Assembly (NCBI RefSeq): GCF_000420705.1
Contig: NZ_ATVL01000008.1
Location: 701,718-765,717, forward strand
Reading direction: 5' to 3'
Source: Hymenobacter norwichensis DSM 15439
Lineage (GTDB): Bacteria; Bacteroidota; Bacteroidia; Cytophagales; Hymenobacteraceae
DNA: 64,000 bases
Of this stretch, positions 43,722 to 52,195 are shown in pieces (within the stretch, counting starts at the first letter, position 1; the number at the start of each line of letters is the position of its first letter). A model generated the notes under the pieces. The model was not told the DNA's origin, ran no database searches, and was given only the letters and a program-made list of their open reading frames with translations. Both the position numbers and the translations under genes were made by a program.

Positions 43722-43755
43722 AAAGCTCGCATCTGCAACGGTGCGGGCTTTTTTT
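43722..43755 (+). terminator. Rho-independent terminator
   Basis: AAAGCTCGCA (43722-43731) pairs with TGCGGGCTTT (43742-43751) with one G-T pair, then TTTT. Confidence 0.85.
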
Positions 43756-43803
43756 GGCTCTGTTGGGAGCTAACTTGCCAGTTGCTTGCGTTTGATAGAG
43801 CCA

Positions 43804-44481
43804 ATGACTTTTCCAGATTTTCTTTCGAGTATTTCCGCCAAACTCCAACTACTACTTGGCTGGTTACTGCTACTGCTGCTACCGCTGAGTGCTACGGCGC
43901 AGGTGCGCGTGTCGGGGTCGGTGCTGGAAGCGGGCACCCAGCGTCCGGTGCCGGGTGCCGCCGTGCTAGTGCAGCGTAGTGGCCGGGGTGTAGTGGCCGA
44001 TGCCGAAGGCGACTTCCGTATTGAGGTGCAAAACACCGATACGCTGGTATTTCGGGCAGTAGGCTTCAAAACGCGGCGCGTACCGCTAGGTGGCACGGGC
44101 CTTTCGCAGCTGGTGGTGCAAGTAGCGTTAATGCGCGACAGTATTCTGCTGGGTGAGGTGCGCGTGACGGAGGGCCGCCCCGACCGTGCAGCCATCAACA
44201 AGGCCCTGCGCAACATCAAGCGTCCCAGCACCGCCCCTACCAGTGCTGTGAAACGCCCGCCCGCGCCCAAGCCGCTGTTCCCAATAGATTCCACGGCACC
44301 CAAAGCCCCTACTCCTACACTGGCTAGTCCCGTCAGCCTGATCTATGAGCAGTTTTCCCGAGCCGGCCAAGAACGCCGCAAGATGGAGGAAATCAGGGCG
44401 GCCGAAGCTGCGGAAGCTGCGCGCAAGACCCGCCAGAAATACAATAAGAACTTCAAGGACAACCGTGGCTACGAGCCGTAA
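43804..44481 (+). CDS. Carboxypeptidase-regulatory-like domain protein
   Basis: A 225-residue exported protein. The signal region is LLLGWLLLLLLPLSATAQ; residues ~40-115 form a carboxypeptidase-regulatory-like beta sandwich (VRVSGSVLEAGTQRPVPGAAVLVQ, TDTLVFRAVGFKTRRV). An Ala/Pro-rich linker leads to a helical Glu/Arg-rich C-terminus (QERRKMEEIRAAEAAEAARKTR). Unlike TonB receptors with this domain there is no plug or barrel, so it is a stand-alone version. Role unknown, perhaps cell-surface scaffolding. A GTGA palindrome follows and separates it from uvsE. Confidence 0.8.
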   Translation: MTFPDFLSSISAKLQLLLGWLLLLLLPLSATAQVRVSGSVLEAGTQRPVPGAAVLVQRSGRGVVADAEGDFRIEVQNTDTLVFRAVGFKTRRVPLGGTGLSQLVVQVALMRDSILLGEVRVTEGRPDRAAINKALRNIKRPSTAPTSAVKRPPAPKPLFPIDSTAPKAPTPTLASPVSLIYEQFSRAGQERRKMEEIRAAEAAEAARKTRQKYNKNFKDNRGYEP

Positions 44482-44494
44482 GCGGCAGAAAGGC

Positions 44495-44591
44495 GAAGTT
44501 GTGAGATGGTGAAATGGTGAGTTTGATATTCTAACAACGCTAGCTGTCTAGTTAGAACACCAAACTCACCATTTCACAATCTCACAACTTC
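44495..44591. repeat. GTGA-type intergenic palindrome
   Basis: Arms 44495-44525 and 44561-44591 pair over 31 bp with one mismatch (GAAGTTGTGAGATGGTGAAA..., three GTGA units at 8-9 bp spacing). An inner stem TTCTAAC/GTTAGAA (44529-44535/44551-44557) extends it. It fills the gap between the 43804 gene and uvsE. Confidence 0.92.
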
Positions 44592-44618
44592 ACCATTTAC
44601 CGTGCGTAAGTCAAGGAT

Positions 44619-45641
44619 ATGAAAATCGGGTATCCTTGCATGAATAACTCGTTGGACTGCACCTCGGCGTCCACGTTCCGGTTGGCTTCTTACTCCGATG
44701 AGCGGGTAGAGCAGACGGTGGCTTCCAATCTAGCCTGCCTGAAGCGAATTCTGGAGTATAATCTGGAACATGGGCTGCTGTTCTTCCGCATCGGCTCCGA
44801 CATTGTGCCGTTTGGCTCGCACGCCATCAACACCTTTCCCTGGCAAACCCGTTTTGCGCCGGAGTTCAAGGCCATCGGCGACTTTATCAAGGAGCACAAA
44901 ATGCGTGTTTCCATGCATCCCGACCAGTTTGTGGTGCTTAACTCGCCGAACCCGGATATTGTGCAGCGCAGTATTGCTGAGCTAGTATATCAGGGCTCGA
45001 TGATGGATCTAATGGGCCTCGACAGCACCGCCAAGCTGCAAATTCATCTCGGCGGCCTCTACGGCGACCGGGACACGGCCATTGCCCGCTTTATTGCCAC
45101 CTGGCACACGCTGCCCGCTAATGTACAAGTGCGCGTGGTGGTAGAAAACGATGACCGGCTGTTCAGCCTTCATGACTGCTTAGAGTTGCACGCCGCCACC
45201 GGCATCCCTATCCTCTTCGACAACTTCCACCACGAGTGTCTCAACCATGGCGAGCCCATGGCCGAGGCACTACGCCTGGCTGCTGCCACCTGGCACCCCA
45301 CCCGCGACGGCAACATGATGATGGACTACAGTTCTCAGTCGCACGGCGAGCGGCGGGGCAAACACGTAGCGGCCATTGAGGAAGACCTGTTTCGGGACTT
45401 CCTGAAGGAGCTAGGCGACTTGGACGTAGACATTATGCTGGAAATCAAGGACAAGGAAGCCAGCGCTCATAAAGCTTGTGGTATGATGCGCGAGTTGTCG
45501 TTGCTGCCACCAGCACCGGCTGGTTACGAGCCGCCCATCTTCACACCGAAGCAAGTGGTGGCTGCTTCGGAAGCCGAGGCAGCTAAGCCTAAAAAGCCCC
45601 GCGCCAAAACCACTAAAACTTCGGCGGCTTCAATTAAGTAG
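44619..45641 (+). CDS. uvsE: UV DNA damage endonuclease
   Basis: A 340-residue UvsE/UVDE-type endonuclease, which nicks DNA 5' to UV photoproducts. It has a TIM-barrel with metal residues in FRIGSDIVPFGSH, MRVSMHPDQFVVLNSP, LQIHLGGLYGDRD, VVVENDDR, FDNFHHECLNHGEP, DYSSQSHGER and EIKDKEASAHKA. The C-terminal Lys/Ala-rich tail (AAKPKKPRAKTTKTSAASIK) is an addition. It supports UV tolerance without photolyase. The upstream palindrome sits 27 bp before the ATG. Confidence 0.95.
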   Translation: MKIGYPCMNNSLDCTSASTFRLASYSDERVEQTVASNLACLKRILEYNLEHGLLFFRIGSDIVPFGSHAINTFPWQTRFAPEFKAIGDFIKEHKMRVSMHPDQFVVLNSPNPDIVQRSIAELVYQGSMMDLMGLDSTAKLQIHLGGLYGDRDTAIARFIATWHTLPANVQVRVVVENDDRLFSLHDCLELHAATGIPILFDNFHHECLNHGEPMAEALRLAAATWHPTRDGNMMMDYSSQSHGERRGKHVAAIEEDLFRDFLKELGDLDVDIMLEIKDKEASAHKACGMMRELSLLPPAPAGYEPPIFTPKQVVAASEAEAAKPKKPRAKTTKTSAASIK

Positions 45642-45685
45642 CCTCCCCACCAATCCCACTTTATTTTCCACACCACTCTCTTCTT

Positions 45686-46021
45686 ATGACCAACGACCTA
45701 TTAGGCGCTACCATACACGCCCTGCAAAACGGCCTGACCAGCATTCCACTCAGCGCCGCTCAAGACAATACCGAAACCTGGCAACAGCATTTGCTGCAAA
45801 GTGGTGAGCCGGCGTTGCAGGATGTAGGCCGGGAAATCGGCAATCTGCAATCCTTGTTGAGCAGCGGCAACCTCAATCCCGAGGCTATTGGTGCTTCCCT
45901 CAGCATGCTGGGCTCCCAAACCAACCAGGCGGCCGCCACCGCCACTCCCGACACCCAGGCGCAACTCCGCACCCTCGGCGACCTGCTCTTGCAGCTTGGT
46001 GCCAAGCTAGGAGCCGCCTAG
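45686..46021 (+). CDS. Small helical protein of unknown function
   Basis: A 111-residue protein that starts MTNDLLGATIHALQNGLTSIPLS and is largely helical, rich in Gln, Leu and Ala (QHLLQSGEPALQDVGREIGNLQSLLSSGNLNPEAIG, TLGDLLLQLGAKLGAA). No signal peptide or catalytic motif is visible. It lies 44 bp downstream of uvsE on the same strand and may be co-transcribed. The LQSGEPALQDVGREIGNLQSLL core may be conserved among Bacteroidota, but I do not know a family name. Confidence 0.65.
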   Translation: MTNDLLGATIHALQNGLTSIPLSAAQDNTETWQQHLLQSGEPALQDVGREIGNLQSLLSSGNLNPEAIGASLSMLGSQTNQAAATATPDTQAQLRTLGDLLLQLGAKLGAA

Positions 46022-46029
46022 GTTAAAGC

Positions 46030-46113
46030 TAGAGCCAAAAAAAGAGAACCAAGAGTGTAGAGCTAAGAACATAATCCTACTCTACACTCTTGGTTCTCTT
46101 TTTTTGGGCTCTA
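46030..46113. repeat. Near-perfect 32-bp palindrome with A/T-rich stem
   Basis: TAGAGCCAAAAAAAGAGAAC... (46030-46061) pairs with its complement at 46081-46113 with a single bulged G; the loop is 19 nt. It lies 9 bp after the 45686 stop, between convergent genes, and could terminate both ways. Confidence 0.9.
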
Positions 46114-46128
46114 ATCTATACAAAGCCG

Positions 46129-46167
46129 CAGCCCCCGCCCGAGCCGAAAAGGCTTGAGCGGGGGCTG
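46129..46167. terminator. GC-rich hairpin
   Basis: CAGCCCCCGCCCGAGCC (46129-46145) pairs with GGCTTGAGCGGGGGCTG (46151-46167), 17 bp with two mismatches and a GAAAA loop. No T-tract follows, so it is a weak terminator candidate. Confidence 0.5.
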
Positions 46168-46217
46168 GGCTCGCCGGCTAACTGCCAACGTAGGACAGCT
46201 ACCGTGGCGGTATGAAC

Positions 46218-46604
46218 TTAGGGGCGAGTGGTGGTGGTTTCGGCTCGCTGCTTGGTGGCTTTGCGGCGCATTGGCGTGGTAGTGGTGCGTTCCTCAATGG
46301 TAGTTGAACGCTCAATTACGGGCCGGTCGGTGGTTCCAACTCTGGTGCCCATCTGCGAAGGCACATTGGTACCCATGGGTACCGTGTTGCGCTGGTCGAT
46401 GGTACCGGTGCCCATTTGGGTGGGGCTAGTGGAAGTTGGAGTACGCTGGTCTATGGTACCAGGGTTAACTGGTGGAGCGGCCGGTACGGTGGTCTGGTTC
46501 ATGGTGCCGCCGGTTTGTGGGGCGGTAGGATTGATTTGGGCTTGGGTGGTAGCAGCGGCTCCGAAGAACAGGGTAGCGGCCACGAATAGGCTTTTCGTTT
46601 TCAT
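46218..46604 (-). CDS. Secreted Thr/Pro-rich low-complexity protein
   Basis: A 128-residue protein with a signal peptide (MKTKSLFVAATLFFGAAATTQAQ). The mature part is low-complexity with a recurring TGTIDQR/PGTIDQR motif (two copies) and MGT-x-VPSQMGT elements, ending with Thr/Arg-rich ERSTTIEERTTTTPMRRKATKQR. No known domain. It is perhaps surface-associated. The ATG at 46604 gives the signal. Confidence 0.6.
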   Translation of the reverse strand: MKTKSLFVAATLFFGAAATTQAQINPTAPQTGGTMNQTTVPAAPPVNPGTIDQRTPTSTSPTQMGTGTIDQRNTVPMGTNVPSQMGTRVGTTDRPVIERSTTIEERTTTTPMRRKATKQRAETTTTRP

Positions 46605-46926
46605 TAGGAAAGAGAGTCTGGTGGAGGGGAGAGCTAGGTGCCGCAAGTGGCAAGCAGCTCTGGAGAGTTGTACGGCCCTGACCTCGACAAGGTCACAAAA
46701 GCCAGAATCTTATTCAATTCAACATATTAAAAATCAGATACTTACTTCTATAAAACAAGGTGCACGAAACCTAATTGCTGTAGTTCAATCGAGTTGTCGG
46801 TGGCAACAGACTTAAAGCATGTTGCTAACAGTAGGCATTTTTGGTGGCTGGTGCCGACTGGCTGCACCTTGCTTTGCTTAGCGCCACCGGCAACCCAGCG
46901 GGCCCTGGTTGGCGTATCTTACCTTG
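46605..46926. other. 322-bp divergent intergenic region
   Basis: Between the starts of the 46218 (-) and 46927 (+) genes. The central part (46720-46800) is A+T rich. I see no convincing ORF, RNA gene or long palindrome and no full TAnnTTTG box. Confidence 0.4.
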
Positions 46927-48282
46927 ATGCTGGCTCGCCTTACCACTACCCTTTTTCGCCCGATTGATATTGCCTGGCTGGTAGTGGCCCGCGTAGTAGT
47001 TGGCTTTTTGCTGGCTATGGAAATGGCCGGTAGCCTGGCCCTGGGCTACACCCGAGAATATATCGAGCCGAAATTTCACTTCTCGTACCTGTTTTTCAGC
47101 TGGTTGCCGCACTGGTCGCCACCCGTAATCATCGGGCTGCATTTGGGAGCCATTGCGGCGGGTATGGCAGTAGCAGCGGGCTGGCGCTACCGATGGGCAG
47201 CAGTTACGCTGGCATTATGCTACACGCTGCTGTTTCTGGCCGAGCAAACCCGCTTTATCAACCACTTCTACTTGTATTGCCTGGTAGCCGCCATGCTGGC
47301 TTTAATGCCGGCCCACCGCGCCGCCTCGGCTGACGTACGCGCTGGCCGCGTGCTGCCTGCCGACACCACGCCCGCCTGGACCCGCTACTTGCTGCTGTTT
47401 CAACTGAGTTTGGTGTACTTCTACGCTGGCTTAGCCAAGCTTAATGCCGACTGGTTGATGGCGCGCCCCCTCACGGTGTGGCTGGCCCCAAAAGCTACTT
47501 ACCCGATTATTGGTGAGCTATTGGGCAGTGCGGCCGTGCCGTGGGTGATGAGCTACGCTGGCGTGGCGTTTGATTTGCTGGTGGCGCCGCTGCTACTCTG
47601 GCGTCGCACCCGGCCGTGGGCCTTTGGCGCAGCTATGTTCTTTCACATTTCCAACGTGCTGGTGTTCGGGTTGGGCACATTTCCGTGGTTTTCGCTGCTG
47701 ATTACAGGTGCCCTGTTCTTCCCGCCCGACTGGCCGCGCCACCTCCCCTACCTGCGCCGCTGGATTGCCGCTCGCGTTCCGCAACCCACCGAAACAGCTA
47801 GTACATTACCCTTGCAGGTACCTCGCTGGGCACCCGTGCTGCTGGCAAGCCTGGGCCTGTATGCGGCCGTGCAATTGCTAGTGCCATTGCGGCATTTCCT
47901 ATACGCCGGCGACGTACACTGGACCGAAGAAGGTCACCACTTTGCCTGGCACATGATGCTACGCGCCAAATCCGGCTCTCTCAGCTACCGGGTGGTGCTC
48001 CCCAACGGCGACACCGATATTGTGCAGCCCACAACCTACCTCACCCGGCGGCAGGTTAGCAAGCTCATTGGGCAGCCGGATGCCATTCTGCAATTCGCGC
48101 ATTTTCTGGCTGAAGACTACGCCCGGCGCGGCCTCGGCCCGGTAGCCATCTACGCCGATTCGCAGGTACAACTCAACCGCCGCCCCAACCGCCCCATTGT
48201 ATCCCCCACCGTCAACCTGGCCGCCGAACCGCGTACCCTAGGCCTATACGAGTGGATAACTCCCGAACCGCCGCTACAGTAG
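46927..48282 (+). CDS. HTTM-domain membrane protein (vitamin K-dependent gamma-carboxylase-like)
   Basis: A 451-residue integral membrane protein of the HTTM family. The conserved opening reads RPIDIAWLVVARVVVGFLLAMEM, then EPKFHFSYLFFSWLPHW, then several helices, FINHFYLYCLVAAMLALMPAH, QLSLVYFYAGLAKLNADWL and FFHISNVLVFGLGTFPWF. The C-terminal periplasmic domain has FLYAGDVHWTEEGHHFAWHMMLRAKSG and a segment like QLNRRPNRPIVSPTVNLA. Eukaryotic relatives carboxylate glutamate using vitamin K; the bacterial role is unproven. The ATG at 46927 is used, not TTG 46909. Confidence 0.85.
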   Translation: MLARLTTTLFRPIDIAWLVVARVVVGFLLAMEMAGSLALGYTREYIEPKFHFSYLFFSWLPHWSPPVIIGLHLGAIAAGMAVAAGWRYRWAAVTLALCYTLLFLAEQTRFINHFYLYCLVAAMLALMPAHRAASADVRAGRVLPADTTPAWTRYLLLFQLSLVYFYAGLAKLNADWLMARPLTVWLAPKATYPIIGELLGSAAVPWVMSYAGVAFDLLVAPLLLWRRTRPWAFGAAMFFHISNVLVFGLGTFPWFSLLITGALFFPPDWPRHLPYLRRWIAARVPQPTETASTLPLQVPRWAPVLLASLGLYAAVQLLVPLRHFLYAGDVHWTEEGHHFAWHMMLRAKSGSLSYRVVLPNGDTDIVQPTTYLTRRQVSKLIGQPDAILQFAHFLAEDYARRGLGPVAIYADSQVQLNRRPNRPIVSPTVNLAAEPRTLGLYEWITPEPPLQ

Positions 48283-48287
48283 TATAG

Positions 48288-48370
48288 GGAGGTAGTGAAA
48301 CAGTGAGTTTGCCGTTCGCCTTGCGCTATTTACGCAGGTAGAACGGCAAACTCACTGTTTCACCACCTCC
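48288..48370. repeat. GTGA-type intergenic palindrome
   Basis: 30-bp arms 48288-48317 and 48341-48370 with one mismatch (GGAGGTAGTGAAACAGTGAG...; two GTGA units 8 bp apart). Inner TGCG/CGCA. It fills the gap between the convergent HTTM and aroC genes; the right arm abuts the aroC stop codon. Confidence 0.93.
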
Positions 48371-49453
48371 TTATTTCACCTTATTGGCTCGCGCCCGCAG
48401 GAGCATATCGGCTAGCACGAGACTGGTCATGGCATCTACGATGGGCACGGCACGGGGCAGTACGCAGGGGTCGTGGCGGCCTCGGCCGGCCAACATAATT
48501 TCCTCGTTTTGGTCGTTGAGGGTTTGCTGAGGTTGCAGAATGGTAGCTACCGGCTTGAACGCCACCCGGAAGTAGATGTCCTGCCCATTGCTGATACCGC
48601 CCTGAATGCCACCCGAATGGTTGGTGCGGGTGCGCACTGCGCCAGTTTCGTCTGCGTAGAAAGCGTCGTTGTGCTCGGACCCAAATAGCAACGTACCCGC
48701 GAAGCCAGAGCCGTACTCGAAGCCCTTTACAGCATTGATACTCAACATGGCGCGTCCCAGTTCGGCGTGCAGCTTATCGAACACCGGCTCACCGAGGCCT
48801 GCTGGCACACCCGTTACCACACCCGTTACGAGGCCACCCACCGTGTCGTGCCGGTCCCGCACCTGCCGAATCAGGTCGGTCATGCGCTCGGCCGTTTCGG
48901 GGTGCGGGCATCGCACGGTATTGCTGTCGATAAGCCCCAAATCCAGCTGCTCGTAGCCCACAGGCACCGCAATAGCCCCCACCTGCGACACGTAACTGCG
49001 CACCACAATGCCGTGCTGCGCCAGAAACTTGTCGGCAATGGCACCGGCGGCCACACGGGCGGCCGTTTCGCGGGCCGAGCTACGTCCGCCGCCCCGGTAG
49101 TCGCGCCGGCCGTATTTTTGGTCGTAGGTATAGTCGGCGTGTGAGGGGCGGTAGGCGTGCTCGATATGCGAGTAGTCGTGGCTGGCCTGATCCTGGTTGC
49201 GGATGTAGAGGCTGATGGGTGTACCCGTGGTGTAGCCTCCGAAAATACCCGACTGAATTTCCACCTGATCGGCTTCCTTGCGCGGGGTGGTCAGGTCGCT
49301 CTGGCCGGGCCGGCGCCGGTCTAGGGCCGCCTGAATGTCGGCAGCCTCTACGGCCAGCCCCGCTGGGCAGCCATCCAGTATCACGCCAATGCCCGGCCCA
49401 TGCGACTCGCCGAAGGTGGTAATGCGAAACAGAGTGCCGAACGTATTAGACAT
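48371..49453 (-). CDS. aroC: Chorismate synthase
   Basis: A 360-residue FMN-dependent enzyme that makes chorismate from EPSP in the shikimate pathway. Motifs are [58 protein letters not shown] and [21 protein letters not shown], with the final [18 protein letters not shown]. Length normal. It reads toward the HTTM gene and is the gene downstream of batD on the minus strand, separated by a palindrome. Confidence 0.97.
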   Translation of the reverse strand: MSNTFGTLFRITTFGESHGPGIGVILDGCPAGLAVEAADIQAALDRRRPGQSDLTTPRKEADQVEIQSGIFGGYTTGTPISLYIRNQDQASHDYSHIEHAYRPSHADYTYDQKYGRRDYRGGGRSSARETAARVAAGAIADKFLAQHGIVVRSYVSQVGAIAVPVGYEQLDLGLIDSNTVRCPHPETAERMTDLIRQVRDRHDTVGGLVTGVVTGVPAGLGEPVFDKLHAELGRAMLSINAVKGFEYGSGFAGTLLFGSEHNDAFYADETGAVRTRTNHSGGIQGGISNGQDIYFRVAFKPVATILQPQQTLNDQNEEIMLAGRGRHDPCVLPRAVPIVDAMTSLVLADMLLRARANKVK

Positions 49454-49458
49454 AGCGG

Positions 49459-49621
49459 AAACGGTGAAATAAGAAAACGGTGAACTTGTGAGTTGACGTT
49501 CAGCCGGCTGAGTCAGCCTCGACAGCAGCTTCTATCTAGTGCCAGCATCGGTTGACGTAAACTGCCGCAAAGCTACCAGAACATCAACTTACAAGTTCAC
49601 CGTTTCGCAATTTCACTGCTT
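49459..49621. repeat. GTGA-type intergenic palindrome overlapping the batD stop
   Basis: Arms 49459-49500 and 49580-49621 pair imperfectly over 42 bp, strongest in ACGGTGAACTTGT / ACAAGTTCACCGT (13 bp). The left arm starts 6 bp from the aroC ATG; the right arm includes the batD stop codon (49613-49615). Confidence 0.88.
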
Positions 49622-51109
49622 CCGCCACCAGCCCCACACCGCCACGGCCAGCAGCGCGGCCAGAATGTAGTTGGCGTAGCGGCGCACATCACGGTAGCTG
49701 TCCAGGGGTTGTAAGGTGTTGTTGGCGTCGAAGAGCACATTCTGGTAGAACTGGTCGTCGGAGGGGGCACGGAAGGCGCTGGCGGTGCTAACGGGGCCGC
49801 GCACCAAAGGGCGTACTTCGGCACGCAACGTATCATAGCGGCCGGTTGCCGGATCGAAAAATACCATTGCCAGCAGGCTATCCAACGGCAGCGGGCCGGG
49901 CCGGCGGGCCACAAACCGGTAAGTAAACACCTTGCGCCCACCCACACGACCAGCCTGCCGGGTTAGCTCCTGCCGCACATCTGGGCCATACACTTCCAGC
50001 CCTTGCCGCGCAGCCACTAAAGGCGCACTAACGGCTGCCAGATTACCTTCGCCTTCCACCCCAAAACTGTAGGTAAAAGCCTGCCCAGTGCGGAAAGTGG
50101 TTTGGTTGATGGCTTCCCGCAGTTGGTAACTGCCCACCGGCACCTGGTCGCGCAGAGGGTGCGGAGGAAGCGGCTTCACAGTAATTGTGCGGGCACTACT
50201 AAGGTACGTTTTATAGCCTTCGAGGCGGTTGTCGAGGCCTTCCGTTGGGTTTTTGGCCAAGCGGTACTTAACCATGCGCAACGCCACGGCCGGAAACATC
50301 AAGGGCTCGGTGTTGAGCGGGTAATACTCGGCTTCGTAGAGGCGGTAGCGCAAAAACTCTTTGCCACCCATAGTTACTGGCTCAGGCACTATTTCTTGCT
50401 CATTGAAGGGCTCTTCCCAGGCTGTGCGCTGCCGTAGTTGCTGCAAAATAGCCGGTAGTTGGCCCCCAAAATCATGGAATGCCAGTAGGCCCTGGTCGGC
50501 GGGCGTGAGGTAGAAGTATAGGCCTACGTGCACACCCTCGCCCACATACACGCTGGTTTTGTCGGGCACCAAGGCCATGAAGGCGTTGTCTTTGGGCTCC
50601 ACATATTCCTGCGGCTTCGGCTTGCCAAACAGTTTATCTAGCAGTCCCATACCTTGCAAGCTCCCACTCGGTGGGGGCCCGGTGGCAGCGGCTGGGGCCG
50701 TTTCCACTTGCAGCGTGGCACCAGCCGAGCGTACCGTCACCCCATTTATCACCATTGTAAATGGCTTCAGCACGTACTCGCCCTCCGCATAAGCGGCATA
50801 CCGTTGCGTAATAGTCAGTTCGGTGGTGGTTTGGCCTTCCACGATGCGCGTGGTCGTGGTGCTCGACTTACCGCTTTTCTTGAACCCCTCGATATCAGGA
50901 AAGGCCGAGTACCGCTCCAGCGCAGCCCCACGCAGCCGAAAGCTGATTGTGTAATACTCGGTAACTGGAAAAGACGCTTCCCCCAATTCTAGCTCGGCCT
51001 GCATTTCTGGAGCCGTTGCCTGTGGCTTGGCAGGCGGCTGCGCGCTACCAGCATATGGCTGCCCTACGCAACAAACAAAAAAAAACCAGCAAAACAGATA
51101 GCGAAGCAT
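49613..51109 (-). CDS. BatD-like protein (Bacteroides aerotolerance family)
   Basis: A 498-residue exported protein with signal LRYLFCWFFFVCCVGQPYAGSAQ. Several Ig-like beta repeats follow: ELELGEASFPVTEYYTISFRLRG, NAFMALVPDKTSVYVGEGVHVGLYFYLTPADQ and REAINQTTFRTGQAFTYSFGVEGEGNL. It ends in a transmembrane anchor (YILAALLAVAVWGWWRKQ), as in BatD family proteins, which work with BatA/B MoxR-type VWA proteins. No batA, batB or moxR is adjacent, so it may be an orphan. Start ATG 51109 preferred to upstream ATG 51142. The stop codon lies inside the palindrome arm. Confidence 0.8.
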   Translation of the reverse strand: MLRYLFCWFFFVCCVGQPYAGSAQPPAKPQATAPEMQAELELGEASFPVTEYYTISFRLRGAALERYSAFPDIEGFKKSGKSSTTTTRIVEGQTTTELTITQRYAAYAEGEYVLKPFTMVINGVTVRSAGATLQVETAPAAATGPPPSGSLQGMGLLDKLFGKPKPQEYVEPKDNAFMALVPDKTSVYVGEGVHVGLYFYLTPADQGLLAFHDFGGQLPAILQQLRQRTAWEEPFNEQEIVPEPVTMGGKEFLRYRLYEAEYYPLNTEPLMFPAVALRMVKYRLAKNPTEGLDNRLEGYKTYLSSARTITVKPLPPHPLRDQVPVGSYQLREAINQTTFRTGQAFTYSFGVEGEGNLAAVSAPLVAARQGLEVYGPDVRQELTRQAGRVGGRKVFTYRFVARRPGPLPLDSLLAMVFFDPATGRYDTLRAEVRPLVRGPVSTASAFRAPSDDQFYQNVLFDANNTLQPLDSYRDVRRYANYILAALLAVAVWGWWRKQ

Positions 51110-51404
51110 ACAGGGCGAAACAGCGTAATCAAAGCTACGCATAAACCTTGTTTTCAGCCGATTTTCGCGCTTTTACTGCTTAACTCATCTATTATTCAAA
51201 CTCGGCTATCAACTAGTTGAGCTTACTGGTTTGACAAGCACAGCAATAAAATTCCGGCTTTAGGAAATCCTGCTGTCAAGCCCCGCCGTATGTGCTTTCA
51301 AATACCCCCGTCATTCTAGGTTTTCTTCAATACATATCCTTCTGTGGATGGTGTACAGGAATTCCTTTGCCGAAATTTTCCTTTACCATAATCTCTTCCA
51401 TCAC

Positions 51405-52151
51405 ATGTCCAACAACTTAAAAAAGGGTGGCGACGAGGCTGAATTTGCCAAGCCGCTTTACGTTCCCATCAAACGCCGTTCGTTCTTCATGTATGCTGGC
51501 GCCACTGCCGGTGCTACTGCTCTATTACTATCCGGCTGCGACGATGATGATTCGGGTGGAAACGGTATGCCTGGCATGGTAGACGTAGGCACGGGTGACA
51601 TAGGTGTACTCAATTATGCTTATGCTCTTGAGCAATTAGAAGCTGGCTTTTACACGGAACTGCGCAACGGCAACTACTACAAAGGCCTATCGGCAGGAGC
51701 TGAAAAGTCGGCACTCGACGATTTGTATTACCACGAAGTAATTCACCGGGAGTTATTTAAAACGGCGTTGGCAACCAATGCCATCAAAGCCCTAGAGCCA
51801 GATTTCTCGGGTATTGACTTTGCGGTGCGCACGGCATCAGCTGGGGCTGCAAAACTAGGCGTGCTTGATGCAGCTAAAGCATTCGAAGATTTGGGAGTAG
51901 CAGCTTACAATGGTGCTGGTAAATACATTGCTGATGCAGGCTACCTAACATTGGCTGGTAAAATCGTGTCGGTGGAAGCTCGCCACGCGGCGCTCATTCG
52001 CGACCTGCTTTCCAACGGTACCTTCGTTGGTACCGACGTAGTGAACACTGCTAATGGTTTAGAGATTTCCAAAGAGCCTAGTGTAGTAGCACAAACGGCA
52101 AATACCTTCCTCAAGGAAGGCTCTAAAATCAACGTAGCGAATATCAAGTAA
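51405..52151 (+). CDS. Exported ferritin-like lipoprotein A1
   Basis: A 248-residue protein. The N-terminus has a twin-arginine-like signal with a lipobox (KRRSFFMYAGATAGATALLLSGC, RR 24-25, Cys45). The mature part is a ferritin-like four-helix bundle of the PCC13-62 desiccation-related type, with candidate di-metal ligands E79 (LEQLEAGFY), E111-H114 (HEVIHREL), E161 (FEDLGVAAYNG) and E191-H194 (VEARHAAL). The ligand pattern is complete. It is first of four related genes in a row. Role possibly iron or oxidant handling (inference). Confidence 0.85.
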   Translation: MSNNLKKGGDEAEFAKPLYVPIKRRSFFMYAGATAGATALLLSGCDDDDSGGNGMPGMVDVGTGDIGVLNYAYALEQLEAGFYTELRNGNYYKGLSAGAEKSALDDLYYHEVIHRELFKTALATNAIKALEPDFSGIDFAVRTASAGAAKLGVLDAAKAFEDLGVAAYNGAGKYIADAGYLTLAGKIVSVEARHAALIRDLLSNGTFVGTDVVNTANGLEISKEPSVVAQTANTFLKEGSKINVANIK

Positions 52152-52195
52152 GCCGCTGCTGCTACTCTCTTTCACTTCCAAAATTTCGCCTCCAG

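Noticed and set aside
46605..46926. Possible riboswitch or RNA gene in the 322-bp gap
   Set aside because: I could not build a conserved helix set; no characteristic motif is visible.
16334..49621. CRISPR array reading of the spaced GTGA repeats
   Set aside because: The repeats are palindrome arms at single loci, spacing is about 8 bp within arms and there are no spacers or cas genes.
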